A stretch of DNA of 32,052 bases. Origin: a virus. The DNA lies in the IMG/VR virus record IMGVR_UViG_3300046006_002150, positions 1 through 32,052 of that record; one strand, 5' to 3'. A program made the position numbers and the translations under genes. The stretch's first letter is position 1. Every line of letters begins with the position of its first letter. Positions 1-8,268 of the stretch are shown here, one piece after another. Under the pieces are notes generated by a model. That model made no database searches and was not told the origin of the DNA. It was given only the letters and a program-made list of their open reading frames with translations.

Positions 1-3000
1 CGCGGTCGCAGTATGCGCTTCAATTTCGGCCTTGTCTTCCACGTCGATGACGGCGCGCTTTGTGTCAGCGCCCGGCCGGCCGCCGGCCATGGCGATGTAA
101 CTGCCCTGCAGGTGGTCGATGGTCAGAGAATCGGCCACCTCGGCGCCCAGGGCTGTGCGGATCTGGTCCAGGGCGAACTTCGCAGCATCCTTGAATTTCA
201 CGTAACCCAGGCGGAAAGCCGCATCCAGCACGCGGGTCAGCACGGGGACCAGCTTGGCCTCCTGCTGCGGGGTCATCATGTTGGCCTTGAATTTGGCCGT
301 GAAAATGTCGCCCAGGTCGGCGAGTGCGTTCTGCAGGTCGGCGGTCGCGCGGCGCGCCTGTTGGTCGGGCTCGGGTGCGGCCGGCGCCGGATCGTCGAAC
401 ATGCTTCCCTGGCCAGAAAGCGAATCCTCTGCGCTCTGGCCAAGCTGGAAGTTTTCGGCGCTGGCGTCCTGCCTGCTGGCGATGTCCTTGCGCTCGCGCT
501 CTTTTTTCGCCTCGGCGTCGGCCTTGGTGTCGGCGGCTTGCTGGTCCTTCTGCGCCTGCTCGAGCTTGTCCAGGCGATCGGTGACTTCCTTCGGCGTGTA
601 GCTGTCTAGCCCGCCGTCGGTTGCTGGTCCTGGTCCTGGCTCTGCTGCAGCGGCTGGGCCGGCTGGCTCTTGTTCTCGCGCGCTGCTCGGCTGGCCAGCA
701 TCTTCGCTGCTATTTTCATCGCCTCGGGCGATGGCGTTTTCGAGGGCGGTTTTGGCTTCTTCATAGTATTCCTGGGTGGTTCCGTTGCGGGTTGCGTCGT
801 GCGCGTCGAGCATCAGCGATTCGCTGTCGATGCCTGCAGCGTCGGCCATGGCGATAAGCGCCTGCACCTCGGCCTGGATTTCAGGGCTGGCCACATCGTA
901 GCCGGCTTCCTGCAGGTCGGCCTCGAGCCAGCCGTCGCCGGCCGGGAAAGGGTCAAAGTCTGGATCCTCGGCCGCGGCCTCCTGGGTCGCTGCCAGGTGG
1001 TCCTCGAAACGGGTATCTGCCTCGGCCTGGGCCATGCGCTCGGCGCCCTCGGGCGTGTACTGCGGGTTGGTCAGGCTGCGCTTCAGCAGCGCGCGCGCCT
1101 GGTCGTGGCCAGCATCTTCGGGCAGGTAGCCGTCCTCGATCAGCTTTTCGGTCGCGCGCTCGATGGTCAGGCCCTTGCCGGTACCGGCGAACAGTTTGCG
1201 GTTGCCCACGGTGACATTGCCCTGCATGCCCATGTCGGAGCGCTCGCCTGGCGCCAGGCCGCCGGCCGCTGCAATCATGGCGTGCGCCGGGATGGCCTGG
1301 CCTGCCGGGCTGGTCTGCGGGTTGCGCAGGCGGCGCGAAGCCTTCTCCTGGGCAGCGAGTTGGGCCGGCGTCTTGTCGGCCAGCGCATAGCCGCCGTCCA
1401 CCTTCACCACGCGGAGCATTGGCTGGCCCTTCTTCGCGGTGTCAGCCTGCAGCTTGGACTTGAAGGGCTTGCCGCCATCGGTCAGCGGCACGTTGTTGCG
1501 GCCCAGGCGCTGCGGAGCTACGTTTTCGATAGCGGGTTGTGCTTGCTGGTCTTGGGCTTCAGGCGCATTTATCCCAGCGGCTTGTGCTGGTGCAGCTCCG
1601 GCAGGGGTTGCGGCCGGGATGTCATCAAAGGGATCTGCTCCCACTTTCGGCGCGGGCGCGGCCTGGGCTTGGGCTTCGGGTCCGGGTTGTGGCGCTGGGT
1701 TTTGGACATTCTGGTTTCCTGGCTTGGTGGCAGGCTTCTGGTCGTACCCGACGGGCAGGGCCATCAGCAGGTCCGGCACCGTGCCGGCCATTGCCTCGAG
1801 GGTCAAAATCTCAAAGGGTTTCCCATCCTCTTCGGAAAACCCGAACATGCGTTCGCCGGCAGCAAAGCGGCGCTCTGCATCAATGCGGGATTCGACGGGT
1901 TCACCCTTCTGGCGCAGCACGCGGTCAGGCACCGGCGGGCGCGCTATCGTTTGAGTAGCTGCGGGCGCAGGCTGGGCCTGGGCTGGCGCCTCTTCCTGCT
2001 TTGCCGCGGGTGGCGTCCAGCCTTCGCCCATAAGTCGCTCGATCACGCTCGGCGCGACGGGTTCCGGGGTGTCGATCGCCTTTTGCGGTGCTATCGTTTC
2101 AATAGCTGATTGCGCCCGCGTATCAAGGGCTGCAGGCTGGTTTGTCTCAACTTCCGCGGCTGCTGGCGCTGGCGTTTGCGCTGGCTGGAGCGCGGCCGGC
2201 GCTGGCGCTGCTGCTGCCTGGGTATCCGGCAGGTCCGCGAACATGCCGGCGACGGTCTGCTGCGCCACCTGGGGCGCGGGCTGGTCGGCGATTGCCTGGC
2301 CGGCTCGTTCAATCTCGCTAGCCACCTGGCGTTCCAGGCTGCCCTGGCCGATGTTGGCCGCGTTCGTGGCCACGTCTGAGGCGCCGCCCACACCAAAGCC
2401 GACAACGCCGCCGTAGGCCGCTTCCTTGAGGCCAGTGAGTGGGTCGATGGCTTCGCTCTTGGCCACCTGCTTGCCGATGTAGTTGGAGCCCTCTTCGCCG
2501 AACTCCTGCGCGAATTCTTTGGCGCCGGTCTGAACTGCGGACTTGGCGCCTTGAGCCACGCCGCCGGCCAGGGTGTCGCCGGCGATGCGCCTGGCCACCA
2601 CGCCCTCGGCGCCGCCGCCCAGGATCTTGCCCAGCACCAGGGATGCCGCGGCACTGATGCCGGCGCCGGTGTAGCGGTCGGCCATGGGCTTGCCGGACGT
2701 GTCGGCGAAGGTCTCGGCCGCGTTCTGCGTTGCGCCGGTGCCGATGGTGGCAGCGGTGGCCACTGCGGCAGGCGCCACGGTTGCAAGGCGCGGAATGACG
2801 GCGGCAGCGGCCGGCAGCATCTTGGTTGCGCCGACGGCCACGCCAGTGGGCAGGAACATCGAGCCAAGTGTGGAGATAGCCGCGTCAATGGACGCGCGCG
2901 GATTGTCGGCAATGACGCCGGGCAGGTCTGTCAGGCCCACGTCGGGACTGCGCAGCGCCTCGGAGATTGCCTGCTTGGACTGGCGCAGCCGTTCGGAGCC

Positions 3001-3273
3001 CACAACTTCGTCAATCGAAGTCATGCCGTCCTTCATGGCGTTGGAAGTGTCAACGCCTACGCGGTCGCCGGTCAGTAGCCGGGCAATATCTGCTACACCT
3101 TTGATAGCAGTAGGCCCAATCTTGAGGGCGCCTGCAGCAGGGTCGCGCAGGTTGTCGGTCCAGGTGCCGGTGGCCCTGGCGGGCTTCAGTGGCTTGGATG
3201 GTGCGATGTCGTCAAAAAGACCGTCGCCCGAATTTTGGTTTCCATCGGGCAAGTCATCAAACAATCCAGCCAT
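1..3273 (-). CDS. Giant polyvalent-type phage protein, C-terminus beyond window
   Basis: The frame is open without a stop from ATG at 3273 to the window edge (1,091 codons, partial). Residues 1-60 carry two LFDD motifs; about 60-330 is an Ala/Gly-rich region with hydrophobic helices (around 140-190), as in proteins ejected with phage DNA; about 340-630 is a disordered Pro/Ala/Gln linker; about 675-735 resembles a segment of large polyvalent proteins (LFAGTGKGL...GYLPEDA); about 965-1085 (DLGDIFTAKFKANMMTP...DHLQGSYIAMAGG) resembles a module found in DarB-like methylase/helicase polyvalent proteins. It is last in the visible late operon and its ATG overlaps the previous stop by one base (TGATG). 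An injected antirestriction or virion enzyme is inferred; any catalytic domain lies outside the window. Confidence 0.85.
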   Translation of the reverse strand, partial: MAGLFDDLPDGNQNSGDGLFDDIAPSKPLKPARATGTWTDNLRDPAAGALKIGPTAIKGVADIARLLTGDRVGVDTSNAMKDGMTSIDEVVGSERLRQSKQAISEALRSPDVGLTDLPGVIADNPRASIDAAISTLGSMFLPTGVAVGATKMLPAAAAVIPRLATVAPAAVATAATIGTGATQNAAETFADTSGKPMADRYTGAGISAAASLVLGKILGGGAEGVVARRIAGDTLAGGVAQGAKSAVQTGAKEFAQEFGEEGSNYIGKQVAKSEAIDPLTGLKEAAYGGVVGFGVGGASDVATNAANIGQGSLERQVASEIERAGQAIADQPAPQVAQQTVAGMFADLPDTQAAAAPAPAALQPAQTPAPAAAEVETNQPAALDTRAQSAIETIAPQKAIDTPEPVAPSVIERLMGEGWTPPAAKQEEAPAQAQPAPAATQTIARPPVPDRVLRQKGEPVESRIDAERRFAAGERMFGFSEEDGKPFEILTLEAMAGTVPDLLMALPVGYDQKPATKPGNQNVQNPAPQPGPEAQAQAAPAPKVGADPFDDIPAATPAGAAPAQAAGINAPEAQDQQAQPAIENVAPQRLGRNNVPLTDGGKPFKSKLQADTAKKGQPMLRVVKVDGGYALADKTPAQLAAQEKASRRLRNPQTSPAGQAIPAHAMIAAAGGLAPGERSDMGMQGNVTVGNRKLFAGTGKGLTIERATEKLIEDGYLPEDAGHDQARALLKRSLTNPQYTPEGAERMAQAEADTRFEDHLAATQEAAAEDPDFDPFPAGDGWLEADLQEAGYDVASPEIQAEVQALIAMADAAGIDSESLMLDAHDATRNGTTQEYYEEAKTALENAIARGDENSSEDAGQPSSAREQEPAGPAAAAEPGPGPATDGGLDSYTPKEVTDRLDKLEQAQKDQQAADTKADAEAKKERERKDIASRQDASAENFQLGQSAEDSLSGQGSMFDDPAPAAPEPDQQARRATADLQNALADLGDIFTAKFKANMMTPQQEAKLVPVLTRVLDAAFRLGYVKFKDAAKFALDQIRTALGAEVADSLTIDHLQGSYIAMAGGRPGADTKRAVIDVEDKAEIEAHTATA
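1517..1533. repeat. 17-nt palindrome copy 1 (GCTAC-N7-ATAGC)
   Basis: Imperfect palindrome GCTACGTTTTCGATAGC inside the giant protein gene. On the coding strand it reads Ala-Ile-Glu-Asn-Val-Ala. Same length and arms as the copies at 1943, 2090, 3092 and 19397. Confidence 0.7.
1943..1959. repeat. 17-nt palindrome copy 2 (GCTAT-N7-GTAGC)
   Basis: GCTATCGTTTGAGTAGC inside the disordered linker of the giant protein gene, in the same codon phase as copies 1, 3 and 4. Confidence 0.7.
2090..2106. repeat. 17-nt palindrome copy 3 (GCTAT-N7-ATAGC)
   Basis: GCTATCGTTTCAATAGC, a perfect 5-bp-arm palindrome; encodes Ala-Ile-Glu-Thr-Ile-Ala on the minus strand. Confidence 0.75.
3092..3108. repeat. 17-nt palindrome copy 4 (GCTAC-N7-ATAGC)
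   Basis: GCTACACCTTTGATAGC near the 5' end of the giant protein gene; encodes Ala-Ile-Lys-Gly-Val-Ala, in the same codon phase as the other three coding copies. Confidence 0.65.
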
Positions 3274-4298
3274 CAGAGTCCTTTAGGTTCAACCCCCATG
3301 TCTTGCAGGCGCTTTATCACAGCAGCGCGGTCCTTGCCGGCGGCAATTGCCGCCTTCGCCGAAGCGATTGCTTTGTCTGGCGTCATGCCCTGGGGTAGCT
3401 GCATTTTTGGCGCTGCGGGTGCCGGTGCCGGACTTTTGTTTCCGCCACGTCGCGCCAGGCGCCGGTCCACCTCGGTCTGAATCTCGCGGTCGGTGGCGGT
3501 GGTGCCCAGCTCCTTCTCTACGGCCGCCACCACGGCGTTGCGCGCCTTGGCGTTGGTGGCCGCTTCGCCGTTGCCCTTGCTCGGCGCCACGCCCACGGAA
3601 ACGGGAGCGCCGCCGGTTGGCAGCCTGGTGATGGTGGTCGTGCCGTCATCGCCCACCATGTCGGTGGTCTTGTCGTAGCCGCCAACAACCCGCTCGCGGC
3701 GAGCGTTGGACAGGCTGGCCGATGCGCCGGCAGATCCTGCCTGCGCGTTGTTCTCGTTGATCTTCGAGCCTTCGACGGCCTGGAAAATCTTGGCCAGGAC
3801 TGGGTTCAGCACGCCGCCGGTGCCGGTCGCCTTGTTGATCGAGTAGCCGGTGGTGCCCACGTTGTCGTGTGGCAGGTACGCCTTGCCGGATTCCACGGAA
3901 ATAAGGCGGTTCATCGCGTCCACGGTCGGCGCGGCCACGGCCTGGTCGCGGATGCCCTGACTCTGAAACTCGGTCCCGGCCTTGGCCACGCGCTCGGCGT
4001 TGGTGTCTCCGGTCAGCTTGAAGACCCGCTGCATTTGCTTCAGGTACGGCAGCATGCCGGGATCCGCCTCGATGCCCGCATCCACGCCGCGGCGCTGGTC
4101 GAGCGTGAAGCGTTCCTGCTCGGCCTGGGCGCCGGATTTGTTGCCCTGCATGGTGTTGGCGTAGGCGGTGGCCGTCTTGGCCGCCGCATCCTGCTCGGCC
4201 TGCTGGCGGTACATCGGGCCCAGCGCGTAGGCTTTGAACAGCGAGCCGATGCCCTGGCCAGCCTGCTGAGCGCCGCCTGCGTCGAGTGTGAATTTCAT
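3273..4298 (-). CDS. Putative internal virion / DNA-ejection protein
   Basis: A 341-aa protein starting MKFTLDAGGAQQAGQG. An upstream in-frame ATG would give a longer product overlapping the preceding gene, so the ATG at 4298 is preferred. It is rich in Ala, Gly and Gln, with no signal peptide or enzyme motif. Residues about 65-120 look helical (QMQRVFKLTGDTNAERVAKA), and the C-terminus has a short charged domain (TPDKAIASAKAAIAAGKDRA) after a Pro/Ala linker. It lies in a block of three similar low-complexity proteins between the neck genes and the giant protein, where podophages encode ejection proteins; the function is inferred from that position. Its stop overlaps the next start by one base. 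Confidence 0.65.
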   Translation of the reverse strand: MKFTLDAGGAQQAGQGIGSLFKAYALGPMYRQQAEQDAAAKTATAYANTMQGNKSGAQAEQERFTLDQRRGVDAGIEADPGMLPYLKQMQRVFKLTGDTNAERVAKAGTEFQSQGIRDQAVAAPTVDAMNRLISVESGKAYLPHDNVGTTGYSINKATGTGGVLNPVLAKIFQAVEGSKINENNAQAGSAGASASLSNARRERVVGGYDKTTDMVGDDGTTTITRLPTGGAPVSVGVAPSKGNGEAATNAKARNAVVAAVEKELGTTATDREIQTEVDRRLARRGGNKSPAPAPAAPKMQLPQGMTPDKAIASAKAAIAAGKDRAAVIKRLQDMGVEPKGL

Positions 4299-4302
4299 GT
4301 GA

Positions 4303-5046
4303 TTACCCCAAAATCCGAAGACCGGCCGGCATTTTGAAGCCGGAGGTTGCACCTGTCATGTTCAGGCCCATGCCGCCGGTCGGCTGAAACAGTTGCGTGC
4401 CGGTGCCGGTGGATGCCTTCACCCCCGACGTTGCGCCGGACCCGGCCACGCCGCCGCCGCCCATCATCATCCCGGCGGATCCTGCTGACTGCAGGAGCGA
4501 GCCGGCCAGCACCATGCCAGGATCTACCTGGCCAGCCGTTTGCGCGGCGATGCTGTCGGCGCCTGCCTGGCCGCGGGAGAAGCTGCCCAGGCGGTCGATG
4601 TCCTGGCCAGCGTCCAGCATGCGGATACCCTCGTTCATGCGCAGGCGGTTGGCCGAAGACGACTTGCCCAGGAGCTTGGCCAGGCTCTGCGCCGTCTTGA
4701 TGGCGTTGACATCGCTCGCGGCCTTTGCGGTGGTGTAGTCGCCCGACACGTTGCCCTGGGTGGTCTGCTGGCTGGCGCGGATGTTCTGGCTTTCGCTTAC
4801 CGGCGCCATCAGCTCCTGGGTAAGCTGGTCGGCGATCTGGCCCTGTTCCTCTGCCCGCTTTGGTGCCTGGAATGTTTCCGCCGTGTCCAGTGCCTTTTTC
4901 TCGGCCTTCAATTGAAGCGCGCGCTGCGATGCCAGGCCGGCGCGAATCTCGCCCTCCTGCCGTGATTTCGCGTCGGTGCTGGCCTTGTACTGCACCCCTG
5001 CGCCGGCCACCATGGCGACAAGGGCGGCAATGGTAAACGGATCCAT
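4303..5046 (-). CDS. Putative internal virion protein with N-terminal hydrophobic helix
   Basis: A 247-aa protein starting MDPFTIAALVAMVAGAGVQY. A hydrophobic helix at residues 4-20 is followed by a long charged/Gln-rich helical segment (about 20-130) and a Gly/Ala/Met-rich tail with a GMMMGGGG run. This plan, membrane-active helix plus coiled region, is common in small podovirus internal core proteins such as T7 gp14 and P22 gp7-type ejection proteins. The overlapping minus-strand frame reaching 5095 is Arg/Gly-rich and looks like a shadow. The next gene starts five bases after the stop. Confidence 0.65.
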   Translation of the reverse strand: MDPFTIAALVAMVAGAGVQYKASTDAKSRQEGEIRAGLASQRALQLKAEKKALDTAETFQAPKRAEEQGQIADQLTQELMAPVSESQNIRASQQTTQGNVSGDYTTAKAASDVNAIKTAQSLAKLLGKSSSANRLRMNEGIRMLDAGQDIDRLGSFSRGQAGADSIAAQTAGQVDPGMVLAGSLLQSAGSAGMMMGGGGVAGSGATSGVKASTGTGTQLFQPTGGMGLNMTGATSGFKMPAGLRILG

Positions 5047-5049
5047 GCC

Positions 5050-5730
5050 TTACTTCCCGGCGTATTTCTGGGTGGGCGAAGAAACGCCGTACCACTGTTG
5101 GCCAGGCAGTTGCGATCCGGCCGCGGTGCCCTTGCTCTGCTGGTTCAGGAGGTAAGCCTGGCTCATGTCATTGAACAGGCTGCCGACGGATGCGCCGGAG
5201 CGCTGCGCCGCCACGTTGTCGGCGTTGACCTTCAGGCCGTTCAGGGCCATGGTCGAGGCGGATCCCGTGTCGATGCCGGACTGGGCCATGCTGATAAGGT
5301 TCGAGCGCGTGCTTTCGTCGGCGGTGCGCAGGTCCGCGGCCGATTGGTCGGCGATGCCGCCCGCGCGCAGCAAGCCCTCATTCGTGCGACGGTTGATGTC
5401 GGCCACACTGTCAACGTCCACGGAGCCGCCGGCCAGGCCGGTGCGCGCCAGGCCGAAGCGGTTGGAGCGCTCGGCGTCCTGCGCCTGGCGGTTGACCTCC
5501 TGGCTGTTCAGGTCATACACGGCGCCGCGCTGTTCCTTGTAAAGATCCTCGCGCGGATTGAAGGCGGCGCCCGGCGTGAAAATGCTGTTGATTTTCTCGG
5601 TCGCGGCTGTGATGCGAGCCTGACGGTCGGCCTCCTGCTGGCGAGCCTCGGCGCCAGGATCACCGCCGCCGCCCTTGAAGTAGAGCCGGCGGCCGTCTGG
5701 GGTGTAACCCGAATGTCGTGGGATCAGCAT
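5050..5730 (-). CDS. Putative structural / ejection protein
   Basis: A 226-aa protein starting MLIPRHSGYTPDGRRLYFKGG. After a Gly-rich stretch (19-25) nearly the whole protein is predicted helical and rich in Ala, Gln, Asn, Asp and Arg, with heptad-like spacing at about 30-130 (EARQQEADRQARITAATEKI). No enzyme motif, signal peptide or cysteines. It sits directly upstream of the two other low-complexity virion proteins with a 3-bp gap. Best call is a head-internal or ejection protein on position and composition; I do not recognise a named family. Confidence 0.6.
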   Translation of the reverse strand: MLIPRHSGYTPDGRRLYFKGGGGDPGAEARQQEADRQARITAATEKINSIFTPGAAFNPREDLYKEQRGAVYDLNSQEVNRQAQDAERSNRFGLARTGLAGGSVDVDSVADINRRTNEGLLRAGGIADQSAADLRTADESTRSNLISMAQSGIDTGSASTMALNGLKVNADNVAAQRSGASVGSLFNDMSQAYLLNQQSKGTAAGSQLPGQQWYGVSSPTQKYAGK

Positions 5731-5745
5731 TTTCTTTTCTCCGGT

Positions 5746-6162
5746 TTACAGCTCTGCGCGCACCACTCGGTACACGCTTTTAAATTCTTGCCGACTCAAA
5801 AGCCGGGCCATCGCATCGCTACAGGACGCCTCGATTGCGCTGGCTCCTGCGCTCCTGCACCATTCTTTGAAAGTGCTCCAGAATGCGGTGGCCACCTCGT
5901 CAACGCCGTGCCCGCCCAGGGCCAGGATGTTCACCGCCAGTTTTTGCGGGTAGTGGACAAACTCGAAGGCCATGGCCATGACTGTCTCGCCATCCTTTTC
6001 GGCTATTGCCGTGATGACCCTGCCGGCTTCAGTCAGGCGCCGGATGTCTTCCACGGTGAACTCCCCGCGCGCTGCCTGGTCAATGACCGGCTGCAGCAGC
6101 GGCGCCGCCTTGAAGAAGTGTTGCTCCAAAAGTGCCGGGCTGGTGATAAATGTCGCGTTCAT
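5746..6162 (-). CDS. GNAT-fold-like phage protein
   Basis: A 138-aa protein. The start at 6162 is chosen because ATG overlaps the preceding stop as ATGA; a longer in-frame form to 6255 would have an Arg-rich, unconserved extension inside the neighbour. The order (RRLTEAGRVITAIAEKDGETVMAMAFEF..., then an ILALGG turn, a helix with W and C, then RQEFKSVYRVVRAEL) matches a family of small GNAT-like proteins encoded among podovirus head genes. The canonical acetyl-CoA loop (R/Q-x-x-G-x-G/A) is not clear, so catalytic activity is uncertain. Confidence 0.55.
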   Translation of the reverse strand: MNATFITSPALLEQHFFKAAPLLQPVIDQAARGEFTVEDIRRLTEAGRVITAIAEKDGETVMAMAFEFVHYPQKLAVNILALGGHGVDEVATAFWSTFKEWCRSAGASAIEASCSDAMARLLSRQEFKSVYRVVRAEL

Positions 6163-7550
6163 TCGAGTACGTCGTAATAGACGGTCACAGCGTCCAGGCG
6201 GAAAGGCTTGTTGTCGTAGTTGCGAAAGCGCAGCGCGAACTCGGTACCGACACACTCCACGGGGATGGTGCCGCCCGGCCTGGTGTTGCCGCGCACGCGC
6301 ACCGGGCTGGTGAAGGCGTCCGGGTCGCGCACGTCGAAGCCGATGGAGAACTCGCAGGCGCCCTCAATCACGACATCCACGCCGGTGATACCCTTCTCGG
6401 CGCCAGGCTTTTTGAAGTCCATGTACGGCAGGTCAATCAAGACCTCGAACTGCGTCCCGTCGTCCGTGTTCGCAGCCGGATCCAGCTTATAAACCGTGTC
6501 GCCCGAACGGATATACAGCTCCTGACCCAGCTCGGCAAAGGCATCCACGGCCGTGGGGAGGAAATACTGGCTCCAGGCGGCAATCTTGGCGGTGCGGGAA
6601 ATCGAATAGACAAAAAGCCGGTTGCCGATGGCGCAAATGTATTGCCCGGTGCCGTAGAAATAGAACGACTTGGGCGCCACGCCGGGCACCTTCGTTTCAG
6701 GCCGCACCAGGGTGTCAATCGGCGAGCCCACATCAACGTCGGCCAGGTTGCTGGTCAACTGCAGGGTAGTGATGGAGCGAAAGCCGTAATCCGAAAGAAA
6801 GTGCAGATCCCCGGCCACGTTGGCCACGGTGCGCGGGAAGCTGGTGCCGACGTTTTCCACGGTTGTATCCAGCGCCATGTTCGTGGGGTCCGGGTCCACC
6901 AGCCACACCTGGGCGCCGTCCTTGGACAGTGCCACCAGCTTTTTCTGGTAGGTGCCCAGCGCGTTGGTCGAGCGGTCGCCGCGGCTGTTCAGGCCGGTGG
7001 GCAGAAACCCGGCGTCGTTTGCCGTGGTCCAGTCTCGCGGGGCGCCCGTCTTGCAGTACCGCACCACGTCGCCAGTGCCGGCGCCGACTGCGAAGATTTT
7101 GCTGGCCAGCTTGATGACGGCTTTGGTGTCAGGGCAGTTCACGTCCGCGATGTGCGTTGCAGGCGTGCCGTCCAGGTAGTGGTGCTCAATCACGCCGCCG
7201 GTGTATTCGATTGAAGCGTAAATGAAGGCGTTGAACACATCCGCAAAATGGACATCGGTAACCGAAAAACCCCCCGTCGAGCACACCACCTTGTTCGCAT
7301 TGAAAAGCGGATTTGCGTGAACCACCGCACCTTCGCCGTAGAACGTATGCAGCTTGCCGAAAGCGGCAAATAGGCCCTTTGTGCCAGGCTCGAGGTCCGC
7401 CACCTTGGTCAAGCCCGGCCGCTTCTCGGTGGCCAGGCCCGTGGTGACAAAGGCGTTTTTCATGTCGCGCAGGCGGTTCGCGTCGGAAACGCTGGCGCCT
7501 TTGCGCAGGTCAATGCCCAGGTCGAAGCGGTCGAAGGTAATTTGTCCCAT
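6159..7550 (-). CDS. Packaged-DNA stabilisation protein, P22 gp10-like
   Basis: A 463-aa protein starting MGQITFDRFDLGIDLRKGAS. The N-terminal strand pattern (DANRLRDMKNAFVTTGLATEKRPGL) and the run of short beta repeats with YFYGTGQYICAIGNRLFVYS, AWSQYFLP and DTVYKLDP are typical of the gp10-type tail accessory/DNA-stabilisation proteins that plug the portal channel after packaging. The length is close to P22 gp10 (about 470 aa). It follows the gp4-like adaptor, the order in which these proteins assemble onto the portal. The family assignment is from recognition of pattern, length and context. Confidence 0.75.
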   Translation of the reverse strand: MGQITFDRFDLGIDLRKGASVSDANRLRDMKNAFVTTGLATEKRPGLTKVADLEPGTKGLFAAFGKLHTFYGEGAVVHANPLFNANKVVCSTGGFSVTDVHFADVFNAFIYASIEYTGGVIEHHYLDGTPATHIADVNCPDTKAVIKLASKIFAVGAGTGDVVRYCKTGAPRDWTTANDAGFLPTGLNSRGDRSTNALGTYQKKLVALSKDGAQVWLVDPDPTNMALDTTVENVGTSFPRTVANVAGDLHFLSDYGFRSITTLQLTSNLADVDVGSPIDTLVRPETKVPGVAPKSFYFYGTGQYICAIGNRLFVYSISRTAKIAAWSQYFLPTAVDAFAELGQELYIRSGDTVYKLDPAANTDDGTQFEVLIDLPYMDFKKPGAEKGITGVDVVIEGACEFSIGFDVRDPDAFTSPVRVRGNTRPGGTIPVECVGTEFALRFRNYDNKPFRLDAVTVYYDVLE

Positions 7551-7551
7551 A

Positions 7552-8259
7552 TCAGCGCTTCAGGCTGTAGCCGTTGGCGGTGCGAACCACCTGCGCGCTG
7601 CCGCTGGTCTCGTTGCCGTCGCCGGCGAAGTAGCGGCGCTTGCCGCGCTGGCGGGACTTCTCACGATTGAGCATGTTCTGAAACGCCGTAGCTGCCGCGG
7701 TCGCGTCCGGCCGCTTGTAGTGCGCCTTGGCGGTGGCCAGCGCATAAAGGAACACCAGGCGGTCGGGGACGCTCGAGCGGTCGCTGGCGCGCTCGAATCG
7801 GCCGCGCTCGGCGGTGAACTCCACAATCAGGTCATAGGCGCGGTCCGGGACCGGCCACACCTCGAGCTGGCCGTCCAGGGTGTCGTACTGCCGCGGCTGT
7901 TCGCGCAGGGTTTCATAGCTGCGGTCGGCCTCTGTCACACCCATGCGCAGCGGGTCGCTCAAGTTGACGCCGGCCTTCACCCAGATGGACAGCACGCGGC
8001 CGGGGTCAATGTCCTGGTCGTTCGTGTCGTCGTGCCAGTCGTACAGGTAGGAGCCGGCCTGCAGCTTGATGGTGGTTTTGCGGCGCTGGGCCGGTGGCTC
8101 AAGCTCGCCAAACACGTATTCGTGTGATTCCTGCAGGAAACTCTTGATAACGATGTCGTTATTTTTGGCGGCAGATCCCTGGGTGACATAGCCAAGCCGG
8201 GCGCGAAGCTCGGTCATCAGCGCGCCCAGGGTCTTGTATCGTGAGGAAAGTCCAGCCAT
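7552..8259 (-). CDS. Head-tail adaptor / neck protein, P22 gp4- or T7 gp11-like
   Basis: A 235-aa protein starting MAGLSSRYKTLGALMTELRA. An N-terminal helical bundle (ELRARLGYVTQGSAAKNNDIVIKSFLQESHEYVFGEL, about 17-55) is followed by a beta insertion (KLQAGSYLYDWHDD...PGRVLSIWVK) and a C-terminal helix ending in a basic tail. This is the usual plan of podovirus head-tail adaptors that form a ring under the portal. It sits one base upstream of the gp10-like gene. Moderately confident on order, size and composition. Confidence 0.65.
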   Translation of the reverse strand: MAGLSSRYKTLGALMTELRARLGYVTQGSAAKNNDIVIKSFLQESHEYVFGELEPPAQRRKTTIKLQAGSYLYDWHDDTNDQDIDPGRVLSIWVKAGVNLSDPLRMGVTEADRSYETLREQPRQYDTLDGQLEVWPVPDRAYDLIVEFTAERGRFERASDRSSVPDRLVFLYALATAKAHYKRPDATAAATAFQNMLNREKSRQRGKRRYFAGDGNETSGSAQVVRTANGYSLKR

Positions 8260-8268
8260 TGCGGATCC

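Noticed and set aside
670-2109. Long plus-strand frame of 479 codons over the giant protein gene
   Set aside because: Opposite-strand shadow of GC-rich codons; Arg/Leu/Gly/His-rich with no motif, while the minus-strand frame is open for 1,091 codons with recognisable modules.
2091-2912. Minus-strand 273-codon frame, Pro/Arg/Ser-rich
   Set aside because: Frame-shifted reading of the giant protein gene on the same strand; low-complexity and no Shine-Dalgarno support.
6150-7214. Plus-strand 354-codon frame opposite the gp10-like gene
   Set aside because: Shadow; His/Val/Gly/Arg composition typical of antisense frames here.
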